Below, one piece after another: positions 1-8,511 of a stretch of DNA of 35,237 nucleotides. Under the pieces are notes generated by a model, which was given only the letters and a program-made list of their open reading frames with translations, made no database searches and had not been told where the DNA came from. The translations under genes were made by a program, and so were the position numbers. Source of the stretch: a virus. The stretch's first letter is position 1, and each line of letters starts with the position of its first letter. The stretch covers positions 1 through 35,237 of the IMG/VR virus record IMGVR_UViG_3300033149_005356. One strand, written 5' to 3'.

Positions 1-41
1 ATACCAGAACTCTCCAGCAATACCCTTTTTAAATCCTCCAT
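1..41 (-). CDS. Start of a gene running off the left edge
   Basis: An ATG at 41 opens a frame that stays open to the window edge (13 codons, beginning M-E-D-L-K-R-V). A GGAG motif lies 8 nt upstream of it, within the 23-nt spacer after the preceding tail gene. An ATG slightly upstream (position 53) runs into a stop after eight codons and is rejected. Position after the tape measure and a distal tail gene suggests another tail protein, but too little is visible to name it. Confidence 0.45.
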   Translation of the reverse strand, partial: MEDLKRVLLESSG

Positions 42-64
42 TCCGATATCTCCATACGCCCAAA

Positions 65-565
65 TTAACTAAATTGGATGTCGTATGTTATCTGAACATT
101 CTGATTCGTATCGCAGCTTGATGTCGTATAGGTATTCCCGGCAAATAGAGACGCATTCGTTCCCGAAGCATCGTACAGACCGATATTCCGAAGCGTCGAA
201 GCCCCACCCAGAAACGAATCCGACGAGTAGAACGTCGCCGTAAACCGAACAGTCTTCGACCCGCTCACGGATACGGTCACGGTCTGCTTCTTCGTCGATC
301 CCGAAATCTCCCCGTTGAGGGTCGTATCTCCGGCGCCAGGTGCCGTTCCCGTTCCGAGCGCGACATAGGAAATCTGCTTTGACGACGCTTGAGCCGCGAT
401 GAGTCGACAAAGGAAATCATCGAATCCTTCGTTTGGAATAGCATTTCTCTTCCATCCAGAATCGCCAACGATGCGGTCATTTTCATCGCCCTTACCTTCT
501 GTTAGACGAAGACGGAAAAAACCATGAACAGCGATTCCATCCCGTGGGCGTTTAGATTGTCTCAT
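65..565 (-). CDS. Distal tail structural protein (putative)
   Basis: This 166-residue protein directly follows the tape measure gene. AGGAGG lies just before its ATG. The N-terminal ~45 residues are polar and basic. The C-terminal ~110 residues are rich in Thr, Ser and Gly and alternate like a beta-sandwich: a segment with ALGTGTAPGAGDTTLNG (about residues 69-85) is followed by repeated short beta-like strands and an LRNIGLYDAS segment near residue 126. Segments of the type LGTGTxxPxxxDTxL and RNIGLY are typical of small phage tail and structural proteins that I recognise by pattern only. It is probably a tail-tip or fibre-base component; an exact role cannot be assigned. Its expression is likely coupled to the tape measure operon. 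Confidence 0.75.
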   Translation of the reverse strand: MRQSKRPRDGIAVHGFFRLRLTEGKGDENDRIVGDSGWKRNAIPNEGFDDFLCRLIAAQASSKQISYVALGTGTAPGAGDTTLNGEISGSTKKQTVTVSVSGSKTVRFTATFYSSDSFLGGASTLRNIGLYDASGTNASLFAGNTYTTSSCDTNQNVQITYDIQFS

Positions 566-585
566 CTTTTCCTCCTATTATAAAT

Positions 586-3500
586 TTATGTACCCCGAAC
601 GGCCGTTGTCGGCACCCTAATATCTCCTCTTTCAAGTTTCTTTACGACAAACTTGATAATATGATCCGTTTCTCTCGGAATGACGACCGGCTCTATGACG
701 ACATTCACGTCCGATGATTGAATGGACTCAATAAGGGATGCGAGGAGTGCGTCGATCGATCGCGTTTCCCTTGCCGTCGTGACTCGAACCTCTTCGCCTC
801 TATGCGCAACGAAGGCTTGTCGATCTCGTGTCACTCGAAACGTTCCTCCTGTCTGAGCAGAGATGACGCCGCCTTCCATTTTATCCTCAATCCGAGAGAT
901 GCTAACGGGAATCTTGAAATTGGTTTTCTGCACCTTTTTCTCAAGATCACGAATTCCAGTAATCGCAGAATCGATGCCTTGTCCCAGAAGTTTGAATGTC
1001 GATGAAACCTTCGTATTCATCGTTCCAAATGTGTCAACGGCGGCTGTCTTGACCTTATCAAGGGCGCTCACAACGCCAGAGCCGGCCATACTTTCCTCAA
1101 GCTCGTGCATCTTATCAACACTTTTCTGCATCGCTTCCGGAATATCGACTCCCAAAGCGTCGAGAAGCATCCCGAATCCGGCCATCATCGTCTCTTGCAT
1201 ACTCATCTGCTCTTCCTCGATAAGACCCTGCTCTTTCGCCATATCAATAAGGCCCTGTGTGGTTTTGTCAACCTTGAGTCCATGCTCCTTCTGAAGAAAC
1301 GCGAGCCGCTCTAACGTCGGCGCCATCTGAGCGAGGGCTTGATTCGAATCCAAACCCGCCCTCATGAGACGATTATAATAGCCCTTCGTTTGCCGTGCGG
1401 CATCTTGAAACGATTGCTGTGTCAGTGAACCCGTATTGGCTAAAGCCTCTAAAACGGCCTTATTTCCTTCGATCGCGTTAAAAAGTCCTTGATGCTCCTG
1501 AGTCACCTGACGAATCTTCAATAATTCCTGAATTCCGGCTCCTGCCGTCGTTCCAAGAGCCTCATGTCTCTGCGCTATAATATCCAGCGTTCCGCCAATA
1601 GAATTCATAGCCTCGATATAGGAGGCGCCGTTTGCAATCATCGCATTAAAGACCGACATGGCTTGGCTCTCCAAATTAGCCAAAGGTCCTCTTCCCTCCG
1701 CGACGGCCGTTTTCATTCGATTGAGTCTATCATTAACATCTCCCAGCTTTTCCTGCAATTTATCCCATTCTGGGGTCCCTTCTTTGACATTTTTCAATTC
1801 ATCATTTAATGCTTTCTGCCTTTCTAGCAATTTATTTAATCCAGGAAGAGTATCTTGAGCAATGGCCTCAAGTCCTTGTGCGGCATTCATAGAGGAAGTT
1901 TTTGTTATTCCTAGCTGCTCGTTGATATAATCCGTGACCTCTCGAACTTCAATTCCGGAATCTCTAACCTTATTTATGAATTCAACCATAGCGGCAGAGC
2001 CCTCTTTTCCCATTCTCCGGGTTCCCTCAATCAATTGAGTGAAAGAATCTCCGAGCGCCTCCGCACCAGATTGGGCATCTAAGAATCCCTCAGTCACGTG
2101 CTGAGTGATATCCCCGGCTCTTCGCCATAGATCGTTTATATTATTCTGATTGACACCAACGTCTCGAATAACATCCCCAAAATATTTCGAAACAGCAGCG
2201 AATCCAGTCATCGATTTATCTGCCTCTGCTATCTTCTTGGCCGTATCTTCGGAGATTTCTCCAAATTTTTTCATCGCGCCGGTCACGGACTCAACCGCAG
2301 CTTTTAGCTCTCTTGCCGCCTTCTCTTCTGGAGTCTCTTTCTTCTTCTTCTTGAATAGTCCTCCGACAAGACCTCCTAAGAGTCCTCCAACGGCCTTTCC
2401 AAGCGGACCAAACATCCCACCTATCGTAGAGCCAATCGAAGCCCCTAATGAGGCAAATGATTTCTTTGCTCCAGAAATCATTTCTCCTATCTTTCCTCCA
2501 AGTTGTCCAACGAGTCCAGAAATCGAACCAAGAATTGGGCCAAGCCCTTTAACGCCTTGTTTTATAGATTCGGAAACTTGCTGAATTCCAAGACCAATGA
2601 TATTGACAATCTCTCCGAAAGAGCCACTTATTTCATCTCCAAGAACGGTAAATAATTGTCCAACGAATCCAAGAGATTTCTTCCAATCATCAGCAACCTT
2701 TAATGAAGCCTTTTCATTCTCTTTCAATAGAATTTCATATTTCTCCGGAACTTCTTTTCCAAGACGTTCATATTGGCTAATGATATCTTCAATGGCCCTG
2801 ATCGCCGCGTCTGGAGTCAATTGACCTTTTAGCTGTTCGAATGCCTCCTCGGATTTTTTCAAAGAATTTTCCATTTGAGGAATCGTTTTGACTCCTAAAT
2901 GCTCCGCAGCCTCGCCAAATTCCTTTAAATCTTTAATCCCCTCCATAACGGCAGGGACGAAAATTCCTCCAATAAGAGAAGAGGCTTTTCGAACCGCCCC
3001 ATCCCAAGTATTTATCGAAACCGTCTGCGCGTTGATATTCTTACTCGCGGCAGGAAGAGCAACGTTCAGATTATCAACTCTTGCTTTTAATTCCTTCAAT
3101 CTTGATGGCATGGATTTCCCATACATCTCCTCAGCCTTTTTTCCCTCCTCATATAATTTGATGATCGTATCCTTGAAGGAAAGAAGAACGGCCGAGGAAT
3201 CGGCTCCCTCCTTTTTCAATTCATCCATGGCCTGAGTCATGGCCTTGAAATTCTTATCCAATATCGTCATCGAAGGAGCGATTTCTTTGAATTTATCGAC
3301 TAATTTCCTCCATTCTTCCGTCTGTTCTTTGGCGGCTTGTTTCGAAGCGGCGGCCTCCTCATCTATGGCATCAATAATGTTCTGCAAAGATTGAGGAATC
3401 TCTTTGCCGGCGGCTTGATATTCGGCGACCAATTTTATTGCTTGCGATGTTAAGGCTTTTCCGGATAATTCTCCAGAATCCTTCGCGGCAAGAAAATCTT

Positions 3501-5292
3501 TCAAAAGAGAATCAAGGGTTCCAGATAATCCGGAATTTGTTCGAATCAATTCCTCCGTTCCATTTCTGACAGCTTCCAGCGCGGCAGTATAGCTTCCATA
3601 TTTAGCTTTTAATTTAACGATAGATAATTCTGAACCGGCGATTTCCGCCCTCAATTTTGCCATGGCCGTTGTTTGTTCTACCTGCGCGCCCGTGACTTCA
3701 TAGGTTCCAACAATCATTTTTTGCATGGCCTTTCCAAATCCCGTTGCCTCATCGATTGCCTTTCCTAATTGCCATCCCGCAACGGCAGCCCCAACGACGG
3801 ATATTCCTTTTCCTGCCAGGCTAGCGGCCCTCCCAGCCCCACCGATGGCTCCTCCAAACATTCTCGATTGGGCGGCGGCTTTAACCATTGCCGCGTTGAA
3901 TACTCCAGACCATTGCTGAATTTTTTTAATAGCCAGAAAAGCGAGAAGCGCCTTCAATGCATATTCAATGGCTTTTCTGAAATCAATAATAAATTTAATA
4001 GCCCTCCCAATAGTCTCTCCAATATCTCTTCCGGCATCTATAAGTCTATTTGTTAATTCGGCCATCTTCTTTTCAAAATCGGCAGAATTTTTAATATTTT
4101 CTTTGAAAGGCTTCGAAAGCCCCTCCCAAATAGCAATCTTAAATTTCTTTATCGCGTTCGAAATAGTCTTAATCCAGAAATCCAGAGATTCCATCTGCTT
4201 TCTGAAGGCTTCTTCCGTCTGTCCTCCCTCTACGAAGGCGTTATTCATGAGGTCCAAATCTCCGGCAAATTCCGAAGCGGCCTTTCCTGCTAATCCCATA
4301 ACTCCAGTCAGCGCGCGAACATTCCCAAAGAGGGCAGTCAATGCCTCGGCATCATCTCCCGCCGCCTCCATAACCATATGCAAGAATTTCTGAAGACCCA
4401 TTGATTTCAGAGTCGCCGCATCAAATTGAATTCCCAATCTCTTTGCGGCTTTCTCTGCATCAGAGGTTGGTTTTAAGACAGAAACCATGAGCTGTCTTAG
4501 TTGAACGGTTGTCGTATTGACATCGACCCCCTGGCGAGTCAAGGTAGCCATTGCCGCGGCGACTTCTTCGAATCTTATCCCAACCTGAGCGGCAATCGGA
4601 GCGACGGTTCCAATAGCGCCGGCCATTCCTTCATAGGTCAGTTTTCCTCTTTTGACCGTCTGAAACATGATATCGGAAACTTGCGCGACCTCATAAGCCC
4701 CTTTTCCATATGCATTCATAATGGTCGTCAAAGCATCAACCGACGTAGCTACGTCGGTAACGCCCGCCTGGGCGGCCTTGGCAGCCGTTCCAAGAAATTC
4801 AAGAGCATTTGCTCCATCCAATCCCGGCTCAACGGAGGCCGAGAGGACTTGGTATAATCCGCGGGTCAATTCGGTCGTATCTCCAAGAACAGGATTCATT
4901 CTGAGAAGGGAATCCCTCATCCTCTCCTGATTGACTTGAGTTTCATCGAGCATCGTTCGAACGTTTGCCCATCCCCGCTCAAATTCTCTTCCCGTTTGAA
5001 TCGTCGACGTTATGGCTCTAGAAACCGCACGGAAGGCCCCCTGAACACCAATCATGATCCCCATTCCGGCAGCCATCTGAACAGCGGTGGATTTCATCAT
5101 CGATTTAAATTTCGACATCCCCCCTGCGGATTTATCGACATCCTTCTTTAATTTATTGAACCCCTTTCCAGATTTTTCGGCTTCTTTTCCAAGACCAGAA
5201 AGTTCGCCTTTTACGTCCTTGACGACTTTCTTAACCTTTGGAGTTCCTTTATCATCGAACTCCAGGATAAGAATTAAATCTTTTTTAGCCAT
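586..5292 (-). CDS. Tail tape measure protein
   Basis: This is the longest gene in the window (1568 residues), as expected for the protein that sets tail length and is ejected with the DNA. Residues ~95-330 match the TP901-type tape measure core, with the characteristic stretch containing FERGWANVRTMLDET and later GTVAPIAAQVGI and NTTTVQLRQL. Hydrophobic segments occur near residues 75-95 and 440-455, and a long Gly/Ala/Ile-rich amphipathic stretch lies around 915-985, ending in a run of lysines. The remainder is largely helical and coiled-coil, with many Lys and Glu. The start ATG overlaps the stop of the chaperone extension (TAATG), so the two are translationally coupled. No lysozyme or peptidase domain was seen within it. 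Confidence 0.96.
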   Translation of the reverse strand: MAKKDLILILEFDDKGTPKVKKVVKDVKGELSGLGKEAEKSGKGFNKLKKDVDKSAGGMSKFKSMMKSTAVQMAAGMGIMIGVQGAFRAVSRAITSTIQTGREFERGWANVRTMLDETQVNQERMRDSLLRMNPVLGDTTELTRGLYQVLSASVEPGLDGANALEFLGTAAKAAQAGVTDVATSVDALTTIMNAYGKGAYEVAQVSDIMFQTVKRGKLTYEGMAGAIGTVAPIAAQVGIRFEEVAAAMATLTRQGVDVNTTTVQLRQLMVSVLKPTSDAEKAAKRLGIQFDAATLKSMGLQKFLHMVMEAAGDDAEALTALFGNVRALTGVMGLAGKAASEFAGDLDLMNNAFVEGGQTEEAFRKQMESLDFWIKTISNAIKKFKIAIWEGLSKPFKENIKNSADFEKKMAELTNRLIDAGRDIGETIGRAIKFIIDFRKAIEYALKALLAFLAIKKIQQWSGVFNAAMVKAAAQSRMFGGAIGGAGRAASLAGKGISVVGAAVAGWQLGKAIDEATGFGKAMQKMIVGTYEVTGAQVEQTTAMAKLRAEIAGSELSIVKLKAKYGSYTAALEAVRNGTEELIRTNSGLSGTLDSLLKDFLAAKDSGELSGKALTSQAIKLVAEYQAAGKEIPQSLQNIIDAIDEEAAASKQAAKEQTEEWRKLVDKFKEIAPSMTILDKNFKAMTQAMDELKKEGADSSAVLLSFKDTIIKLYEEGKKAEEMYGKSMPSRLKELKARVDNLNVALPAASKNINAQTVSINTWDGAVRKASSLIGGIFVPAVMEGIKDLKEFGEAAEHLGVKTIPQMENSLKKSEEAFEQLKGQLTPDAAIRAIEDIISQYERLGKEVPEKYEILLKENEKASLKVADDWKKSLGFVGQLFTVLGDEISGSFGEIVNIIGLGIQQVSESIKQGVKGLGPILGSISGLVGQLGGKIGEMISGAKKSFASLGASIGSTIGGMFGPLGKAVGGLLGGLVGGLFKKKKKETPEEKAARELKAAVESVTGAMKKFGEISEDTAKKIAEADKSMTGFAAVSKYFGDVIRDVGVNQNNINDLWRRAGDITQHVTEGFLDAQSGAEALGDSFTQLIEGTRRMGKEGSAAMVEFINKVRDSGIEVREVTDYINEQLGITKTSSMNAAQGLEAIAQDTLPGLNKLLERQKALNDELKNVKEGTPEWDKLQEKLGDVNDRLNRMKTAVAEGRGPLANLESQAMSVFNAMIANGASYIEAMNSIGGTLDIIAQRHEALGTTAGAGIQELLKIRQVTQEHQGLFNAIEGNKAVLEALANTGSLTQQSFQDAARQTKGYYNRLMRAGLDSNQALAQMAPTLERLAFLQKEHGLKVDKTTQGLIDMAKEQGLIEEEQMSMQETMMAGFGMLLDALGVDIPEAMQKSVDKMHELEESMAGSGVVSALDKVKTAAVDTFGTMNTKVSSTFKLLGQGIDSAITGIRDLEKKVQKTNFKIPVSISRIEDKMEGGVISAQTGGTFRVTRDRQAFVAHRGEEVRVTTARETRSIDALLASLIESIQSSDVNVVIEPVVIPRETDHIIKFVVKKLERGDIRVPTTAVRGT
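4739..4758. repeat. Perfect 20-bp palindrome inside the tape measure gene
   Basis: ACCGACGTAGCTACGTCGGT reads the same on both strands, with no spacer. It encodes T-D-V-A-T-S within the conserved N-terminal part of the tape measure protein. Coding constraint does not explain ten perfectly paired positions, but the function is unknown and chance is possible. Confidence 0.6.
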
Positions 5293-5741
5293 TAACGTCG
5301 TCTCGTTCCGCCGCCCATTCTGGAAAATGACTTCTTAGCCAATCCATGAATATCTTTTTTAGCTTTTTTTTCTAATAATTTGCGTTGTTTTTCTGCCTCC
5401 CTCATCAATGAATCATGGAAGAACATCAATCGATGATAATAATCGAAATACAATTCCTCCGGCACATCATAGATTTTGAAAAGAAAAAGGATATCGGATG
5501 CGGAAATAGTCCTCACTCCGCTGAATCCATCGATATTTTTCGGCAGCGCTTCATAAAGAGTAATGATATTTTCATTATCCTGACTCGGGCGAGATAAGTA
5601 ATTCTCGCATTTCGCACAATCATAGACTTCGGCAATTCTGACCCTCACGCCTTTAGCGAAATGGCCTCCCGATTGTTTGGCCAGCTTATCGCAATCTTCG
5701 CAGGATTTTGTCGATTTTCCCTTCGCCGCCCACTCCGCCAC
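5292..5741 (-). CDS. Tail assembly chaperone, frameshifted C-terminal part
   Basis: This 149-codon frame lies between the upstream chaperone and the tape measure, the position of the T part of the lambda G/GT chaperone pair. Its only apparent independent start is GTG, whose first base is the last base of the upstream TAG stop. The frame is -1 relative to the upstream gene and remains open back to an AAATTTA heptamer, so it is more likely made as a fusion by ribosomal frameshifting. The N-terminal part has CEDC (about residues 14-17), a His near 27 and CAKC (about 42-45), which could bind zinc. The middle is hydrophobic and the C-terminal end is very basic (R-M-G-G-G-T-R-R-R). It is expected to help assemble tube subunits on the tape measure. 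Independent initiation at GTG cannot be excluded. Confidence 0.82.
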   Translation of the reverse strand: MAEWAAKGKSTKSCEDCDKLAKQSGGHFAKGVRVRIAEVYDCAKCENYLSRPSQDNENIITLYEALPKNIDGFSGVRTISASDILFLFKIYDVPEELYFDYYHRLMFFHDSLMREAEKQRKLLEKKAKKDIHGLAKKSFSRMGGGTRRR

Positions 5742-6208
5742 TATTCTAAATTTTCCTGTTCCTTCTCCTTTTGCTCGGCAATGTGGGAATAATTCTCAAC
5801 ATTCGTGCAGATATCAATGACCCAATTCTCGAATTCCATCGATACCTCTAGAAGAGAAATCGCCACTTCCTGGGTATAAGGAATCTCCTTATCAAGATCG
5901 GATTTTTTAATCTCGATTCCAGGAACGAGTTTTTGAAGCTTCTCGCCAGTCAGCCCCCTCCAATTGACAATAATTTGTCTCGCGTATTCCTTTCTCAGTT
6001 TGTCATCATCTAATCTTTCCTCTCTTTCTCTCGTTCTGAAATTCGTCTGAATGGTTCGAGAAACTTCCCGAATTTGATTCAAAACGAATTTCGAAGCATA
6101 GGCGATCGTGACATAAAACTCTGGGGCAAAGGGGCAAAGAAATTCTGCCACTCGTTGAGATTTTCCCGCCTTTCTTATGAGGCTTGCCAAGTCTTTTGTT
6201 TGCTCCAT
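5741..6208 (-). CDS. Tail assembly chaperone, upstream frame
   Basis: A 155-residue acidic and helical protein lies between the tail tube gene and the tape measure, the conserved place for the short tail assembly chaperone (lambda gpG equivalent). GGAGG sits 7 nt before the ATG. The last codons are CAG GAA AAT TTA GAA TAG, and the AAATTTA slippery heptamer lies only three bases before the stop codon. The short form would therefore be the usual product and the frameshifted long form the minor one, as in other siphophages. Family assignment rests on position, size and the frameshift architecture; chaperone sequences diverge quickly and no motif is diagnostic. Confidence 0.85.
   Translation of the reverse strand: MEQTKDLASLIRKAGKSQRVAEFLCPFAPEFYVTIAYASKFVLNQIREVSRTIQTNFRTREREERLDDDKLRKEYARQIIVNWRGLTGEKLQKLVPGIEIKKSDLDKEIPYTQEVAISLLEVSMEFENWVIDICTNVENYSHIAEQKEKEQENLE
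5747..5753 (-). promoter_or_regulatory. Programmed -1 frameshift slippery site
   Basis: The minus strand reads A-AAT-TTA in the zero frame of the upstream chaperone gene, an exact X-XXY-YYZ heptamer. After a -1 slip the next codons are AGA, ATA, GTG, GCG, continuous with the downstream 149-codon frame and without a stop. A GAA-TAG follows the heptamer in frame zero. Such sites are established in tail chaperone genes of many tailed phages. A downstream stimulatory structure was not identified. Confidence 0.8.
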
Positions 6209-6244
6209 TATGGAACCTCCATTAAAAAATTTTACCCTCCGGCC

Positions 6245-6274
6245 AGAAGGGAGAGGAAAAATCCTCTCCCTTCT
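6245..6274 (-). terminator. Perfect 13-bp hairpin after the tail tube gene
   Basis: AGAAGGGAGAGGA and TCCTCTCCCTTCT pair perfectly around a four-base loop, starting 9 bases beyond the tube gene stop. On the minus strand the stem is followed about 14 bases later by a T-rich tract (AAAATTTTTT). It may be a partial terminator or a 3-prime stabilising hairpin that separates abundant tube mRNA from the chaperone and tape measure genes. Confidence 0.7.
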
Positions 6275-6282
6275 TCATAGCC

Positions 6283-7434
6283 TTATCTGAAGGTAATTTT
6301 GAATTCGTCATTCAAGGTTGCCGAAGCAACTGCGATGAAAGGAACCGTTTCCGTAAATTCCTCATCTCCCGCAATCGTCGGAGTCCGATATTCGGCATAA
6401 GGAATTGAAAGCTCCATGATTTTTCCATCGACATTTCCAGCGGGAATGATCAAAGCATCAGATTGCTGCCATTCTGCCCGATAGAAATAAGAAAGACCCT
6501 TTTTCAAGAAATAGAGCTCCAATTCTCCCTCGATTTCCCTTTTTCCCGGCCGTCCAAATCTCTCAGCAACCCATGAATTGTTCTTCTCATCGAGATAATA
6601 TTTAATGTTATTCGCCATTGTCACCGAGGCCGTCAAGACGACACAATTGGCTCCTCCGACGGTAACCATCCCGATTTTTCCGTGAACGGGCTCACCGACC
6701 TCTGCAGAGGAAGAAGGCCACCATGGAGTGATCAATTGGACCCCAGAAGGAGAGGGAGTTCCTTGAACGGTAATAACGTCGGTTGTGTAATTGACTCCAG
6801 TGATGAGAAATCCTGCTCCTGAATTATCATCCAATCCGACGTTAATATACATTCCCTCTCGATAGAGTTGGGCTCCTCCGGTTTGGAGCGTGATATCAGA
6901 GCCAGAAATCGAGGCCGAGTAGGTTGTTCCCGCCCAAAGCTGCTCCATGTAATTTCCATCCCACGAGATTTGAGCAATCTCCGCTCCAGAGATAGAGAAA
7001 CTTGCGCCCTGAATCGTCGCGCCCCTAAAGGCGAAAACCGAATGGCCTTTCTTGACCCAAATGGAAAGCGAATCGAGCGAATCAGCAAGGGAATATTCAA
7101 CCTTTGTCCCTGCTGTTATCGCCTCTGTTCCCATTAAGGCTTGAAATAAGGCTGCGTGTTCGGGCGGCGTTCCTTTTGTTCCGCTCGGCTTCACGTAGGT
7201 ATCGAAAGAAAAATCTCCAGGATTCTTCCTTCCCTTAATAGGAGAAGTCCGAGATGCGGCGGAACGAATCTGCTCATCATCTAAGAACTCCTGTTCCTGG
7301 GAGAAATCAACCGGACCAACGGTATACATTCTGTCATCTGCCGTCATCTTCTTCAGGGTCCCGCAATTATCTTCGATAATTGCGAACATTTCTTCTTCAT
7401 TCGCTAAGGCTAATCCCGTATCGCAATTTGCCAT
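6283..7434 (-). CDS. Major tail tube protein (putative)
   Basis: This 383-residue protein lies immediately upstream of the chaperone pair, where the tube gene is expected. AAGGAG lies about 8 nt before the ATG. It is beta-rich, with many Gly, Ser and Thr and few lysines, unlike its helical neighbours. An early stretch (about residues 56-85) contains SAASRTSPIKGRKNPGDF, then TYVKPSGTKGTPPEHAALFQ, a pattern I associate with tail tube or major tail proteins of siphovirus-like phages. A region around 165-225 looks like an additional inserted beta-domain (Ig-like decoration). The gene ends at a strong hairpin, as expected for a highly expressed structural gene. A tail sheath is not seen next to it. 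Confidence 0.8.
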   Translation of the reverse strand: MANCDTGLALANEEEMFAIIEDNCGTLKKMTADDRMYTVGPVDFSQEQEFLDDEQIRSAASRTSPIKGRKNPGDFSFDTYVKPSGTKGTPPEHAALFQALMGTEAITAGTKVEYSLADSLDSLSIWVKKGHSVFAFRGATIQGASFSISGAEIAQISWDGNYMEQLWAGTTYSASISGSDITLQTGGAQLYREGMYINVGLDDNSGAGFLITGVNYTTDVITVQGTPSPSGVQLITPWWPSSSAEVGEPVHGKIGMVTVGGANCVVLTASVTMANNIKYYLDEKNNSWVAERFGRPGKREIEGELELYFLKKGLSYFYRAEWQQSDALIIPAGNVDGKIMELSIPYAEYRTPTIAGDEEFTETVPFIAVASATLNDEFKITFR

Positions 7435-7447
7435 TTTTTAATCTCCT

Positions 7448-7642
7448 TCAAATCTCTTCATAACCATAACCCTCTCGAATTTTCCAATTTTTGGAACTTC
7501 GGAGAGCATTGGCAATTTTCTCAGAGACTTCGAATTCTTTTCCGATATGGACCCTACCCACACCGGATAATCGGATATTCTTTTGTCGACCTATATAGGT
7601 CACAAAATATCTCTTTATTCTTCTTCTTCTTTTTCTAACCAT
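7448..7642 (-). CDS. Small basic hypothetical protein, tail region
   Basis: A 64-residue protein starts with the strongly basic MVRKRRRRIKR and continues with a compact beta-like part. It lies between the second tail-terminator-like gene and the tube gene, 13 nt before the latter starts. AGGAGAAT precedes the ATG. The segment GKEFEVSEKIANALRSS (about residues 33-49) resembles small proteins in phage head-tail modules that carry a short F-x-V-x-x-x-x-A-x-x-L motif, but I cannot name a family. It is likely co-expressed with the tail genes. Function unknown. Confidence 0.75.
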   Translation of the reverse strand: MVRKRRRRIKRYFVTYIGRQKNIRLSGVGRVHIGKEFEVSEKIANALRSSKNWKIREGYGYEEI

Positions 7643-7654
7643 TCATCTATTCTC

Positions 7655-8080
7655 CTATGTAGCCAATTGGTTCAAACAATACAACATTCTAAGCGTCATC
7701 TCATACCAGAAGAGGGGCATTATTCCCTCAATTGGAGAAATGCCGGTGATCCAACAGGCTTGTATATATCCGCCGAGATGAAATTCTTCGCCGATTTTAT
7801 CTCGAATGGCCTTCATCAATGCCTCATAGGTTGGGGTTGGATTCTCACCCCAATTAATAAACCAAACTTTTATCTTCATTTCCAAAGACATGATGGATCG
7901 CCGTCCAGTCATCTCCTGTTCCGTTGCTTCCTCCGGCTCCCGAATCTCGATCAGCGGCAAATCTGAAGAGGAATATTGTGTCATATCAATATTCATATAA
8001 GTTCGGACGACGGTCTGGATTCCAGAAACCTCCCTCAATTTCGTCTCAAGCGTATCCAAAATATCTCTTCTATTTGCCAT
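7655..8080 (-). CDS. Tail terminator-like protein, copy 2
   Basis: A 141-residue protein begins MANRRDILDTLETKL and is clearly related in its first part to the preceding gene (shared I-L-x-x-L-E-T-K-L-x-x-x-S-G-I pattern, then a P-L/G-I-x-I acidic loop and a hydrophobic strand ending in W). The chosen start has GGAG 5 nt upstream; a GTG two codons earlier is in frame but less favoured. It lies between gp10-like and tube genes, the usual place of the tail terminator, a small alpha/beta protein that closes the tail tube (lambda gpU type). The role is inferred from position and fold pattern. It could also be a neck or joining protein if the other copy is the true terminator. Confidence 0.78.
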   Translation of the reverse strand: MANRRDILDTLETKLREVSGIQTVVRTYMNIDMTQYSSSDLPLIEIREPEEATEQEMTGRRSIMSLEMKIKVWFINWGENPTPTYEALMKAIRDKIGEEFHLGGYIQACWITGISPIEGIMPLFWYEMTLRMLYCLNQLAT

Positions 8081-8082
8081 TT

Positions 8083-8511
8083 TCACTCCGAACTAAAGAA
8101 AATCACCTGAATCGCTATGATAAACATTCCTTGCGGATGTCTCGTTCCTCCATCCGTTTGGATTGAAGTGATTTTCGTATCATAAGCCTTCGAATTTCTG
8201 GTCGGGTCCGTTCGAATCGCGTCTTTAACATCCTCAATAAAAGAATTCATTTTCGTTGCCAAATCCTCTCTCGCAGAGGCAAGAACCCAGCCAACAAGGG
8301 CGATAGAAAAGGTATTACGAACGATATCCGAGAGAAGATATTCCTTATCCTCTCGAATATCATTTATATAAATTCCTGGATATTTATCGATATCTGCTCC
8401 GGCAAAAAGAACCCTCTGATAATCGACGAATTTTATTCCAGAAATCGCCGACAATTTTGTTTCTAGATCGGCCAAAATTTCTTCTTTCGTTCCGAGTCCA
8501 TAATATGACAT
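8083..8511 (-). CDS. Tail terminator-like protein, copy 1
   Basis: A 142-residue protein contains EILADLETKLSAISGI near the N-terminus, a tyrosine-proline step (D-K-Y-P-G-I-Y-I), a central hydrophobic strand and a C-terminal I-x-I-Q-V-I-F-F segment. This pattern and size match minor tail/terminator proteins of siphophages. Its ATG overlaps the stop of the preceding gp10-like gene (TAATG), and its stop is 2 nt from the start of the related next gene. The two probably arose by tandem duplication. Which one caps the tail, and whether they form a hetero-oligomer, cannot be told from sequence. Confidence 0.8.
   Translation of the reverse strand: MSYYGLGTKEEILADLETKLSAISGIKFVDYQRVLFAGADIDKYPGIYINDIREDKEYLLSDIVRNTFSIALVGWVLASAREDLATKMNSFIEDVKDAIRTDPTRNSKAYDTKITSIQTDGGTRHPQGMFIIAIQVIFFSSE

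Noticed and set aside
863-1294. Long plus-strand frames opposite the tape measure, and similar ones through the window
   Set aside because: They are antisense to clearly recognised proteins, have no ribosome sites and show Ser/Arg/Phe-rich shadow composition.
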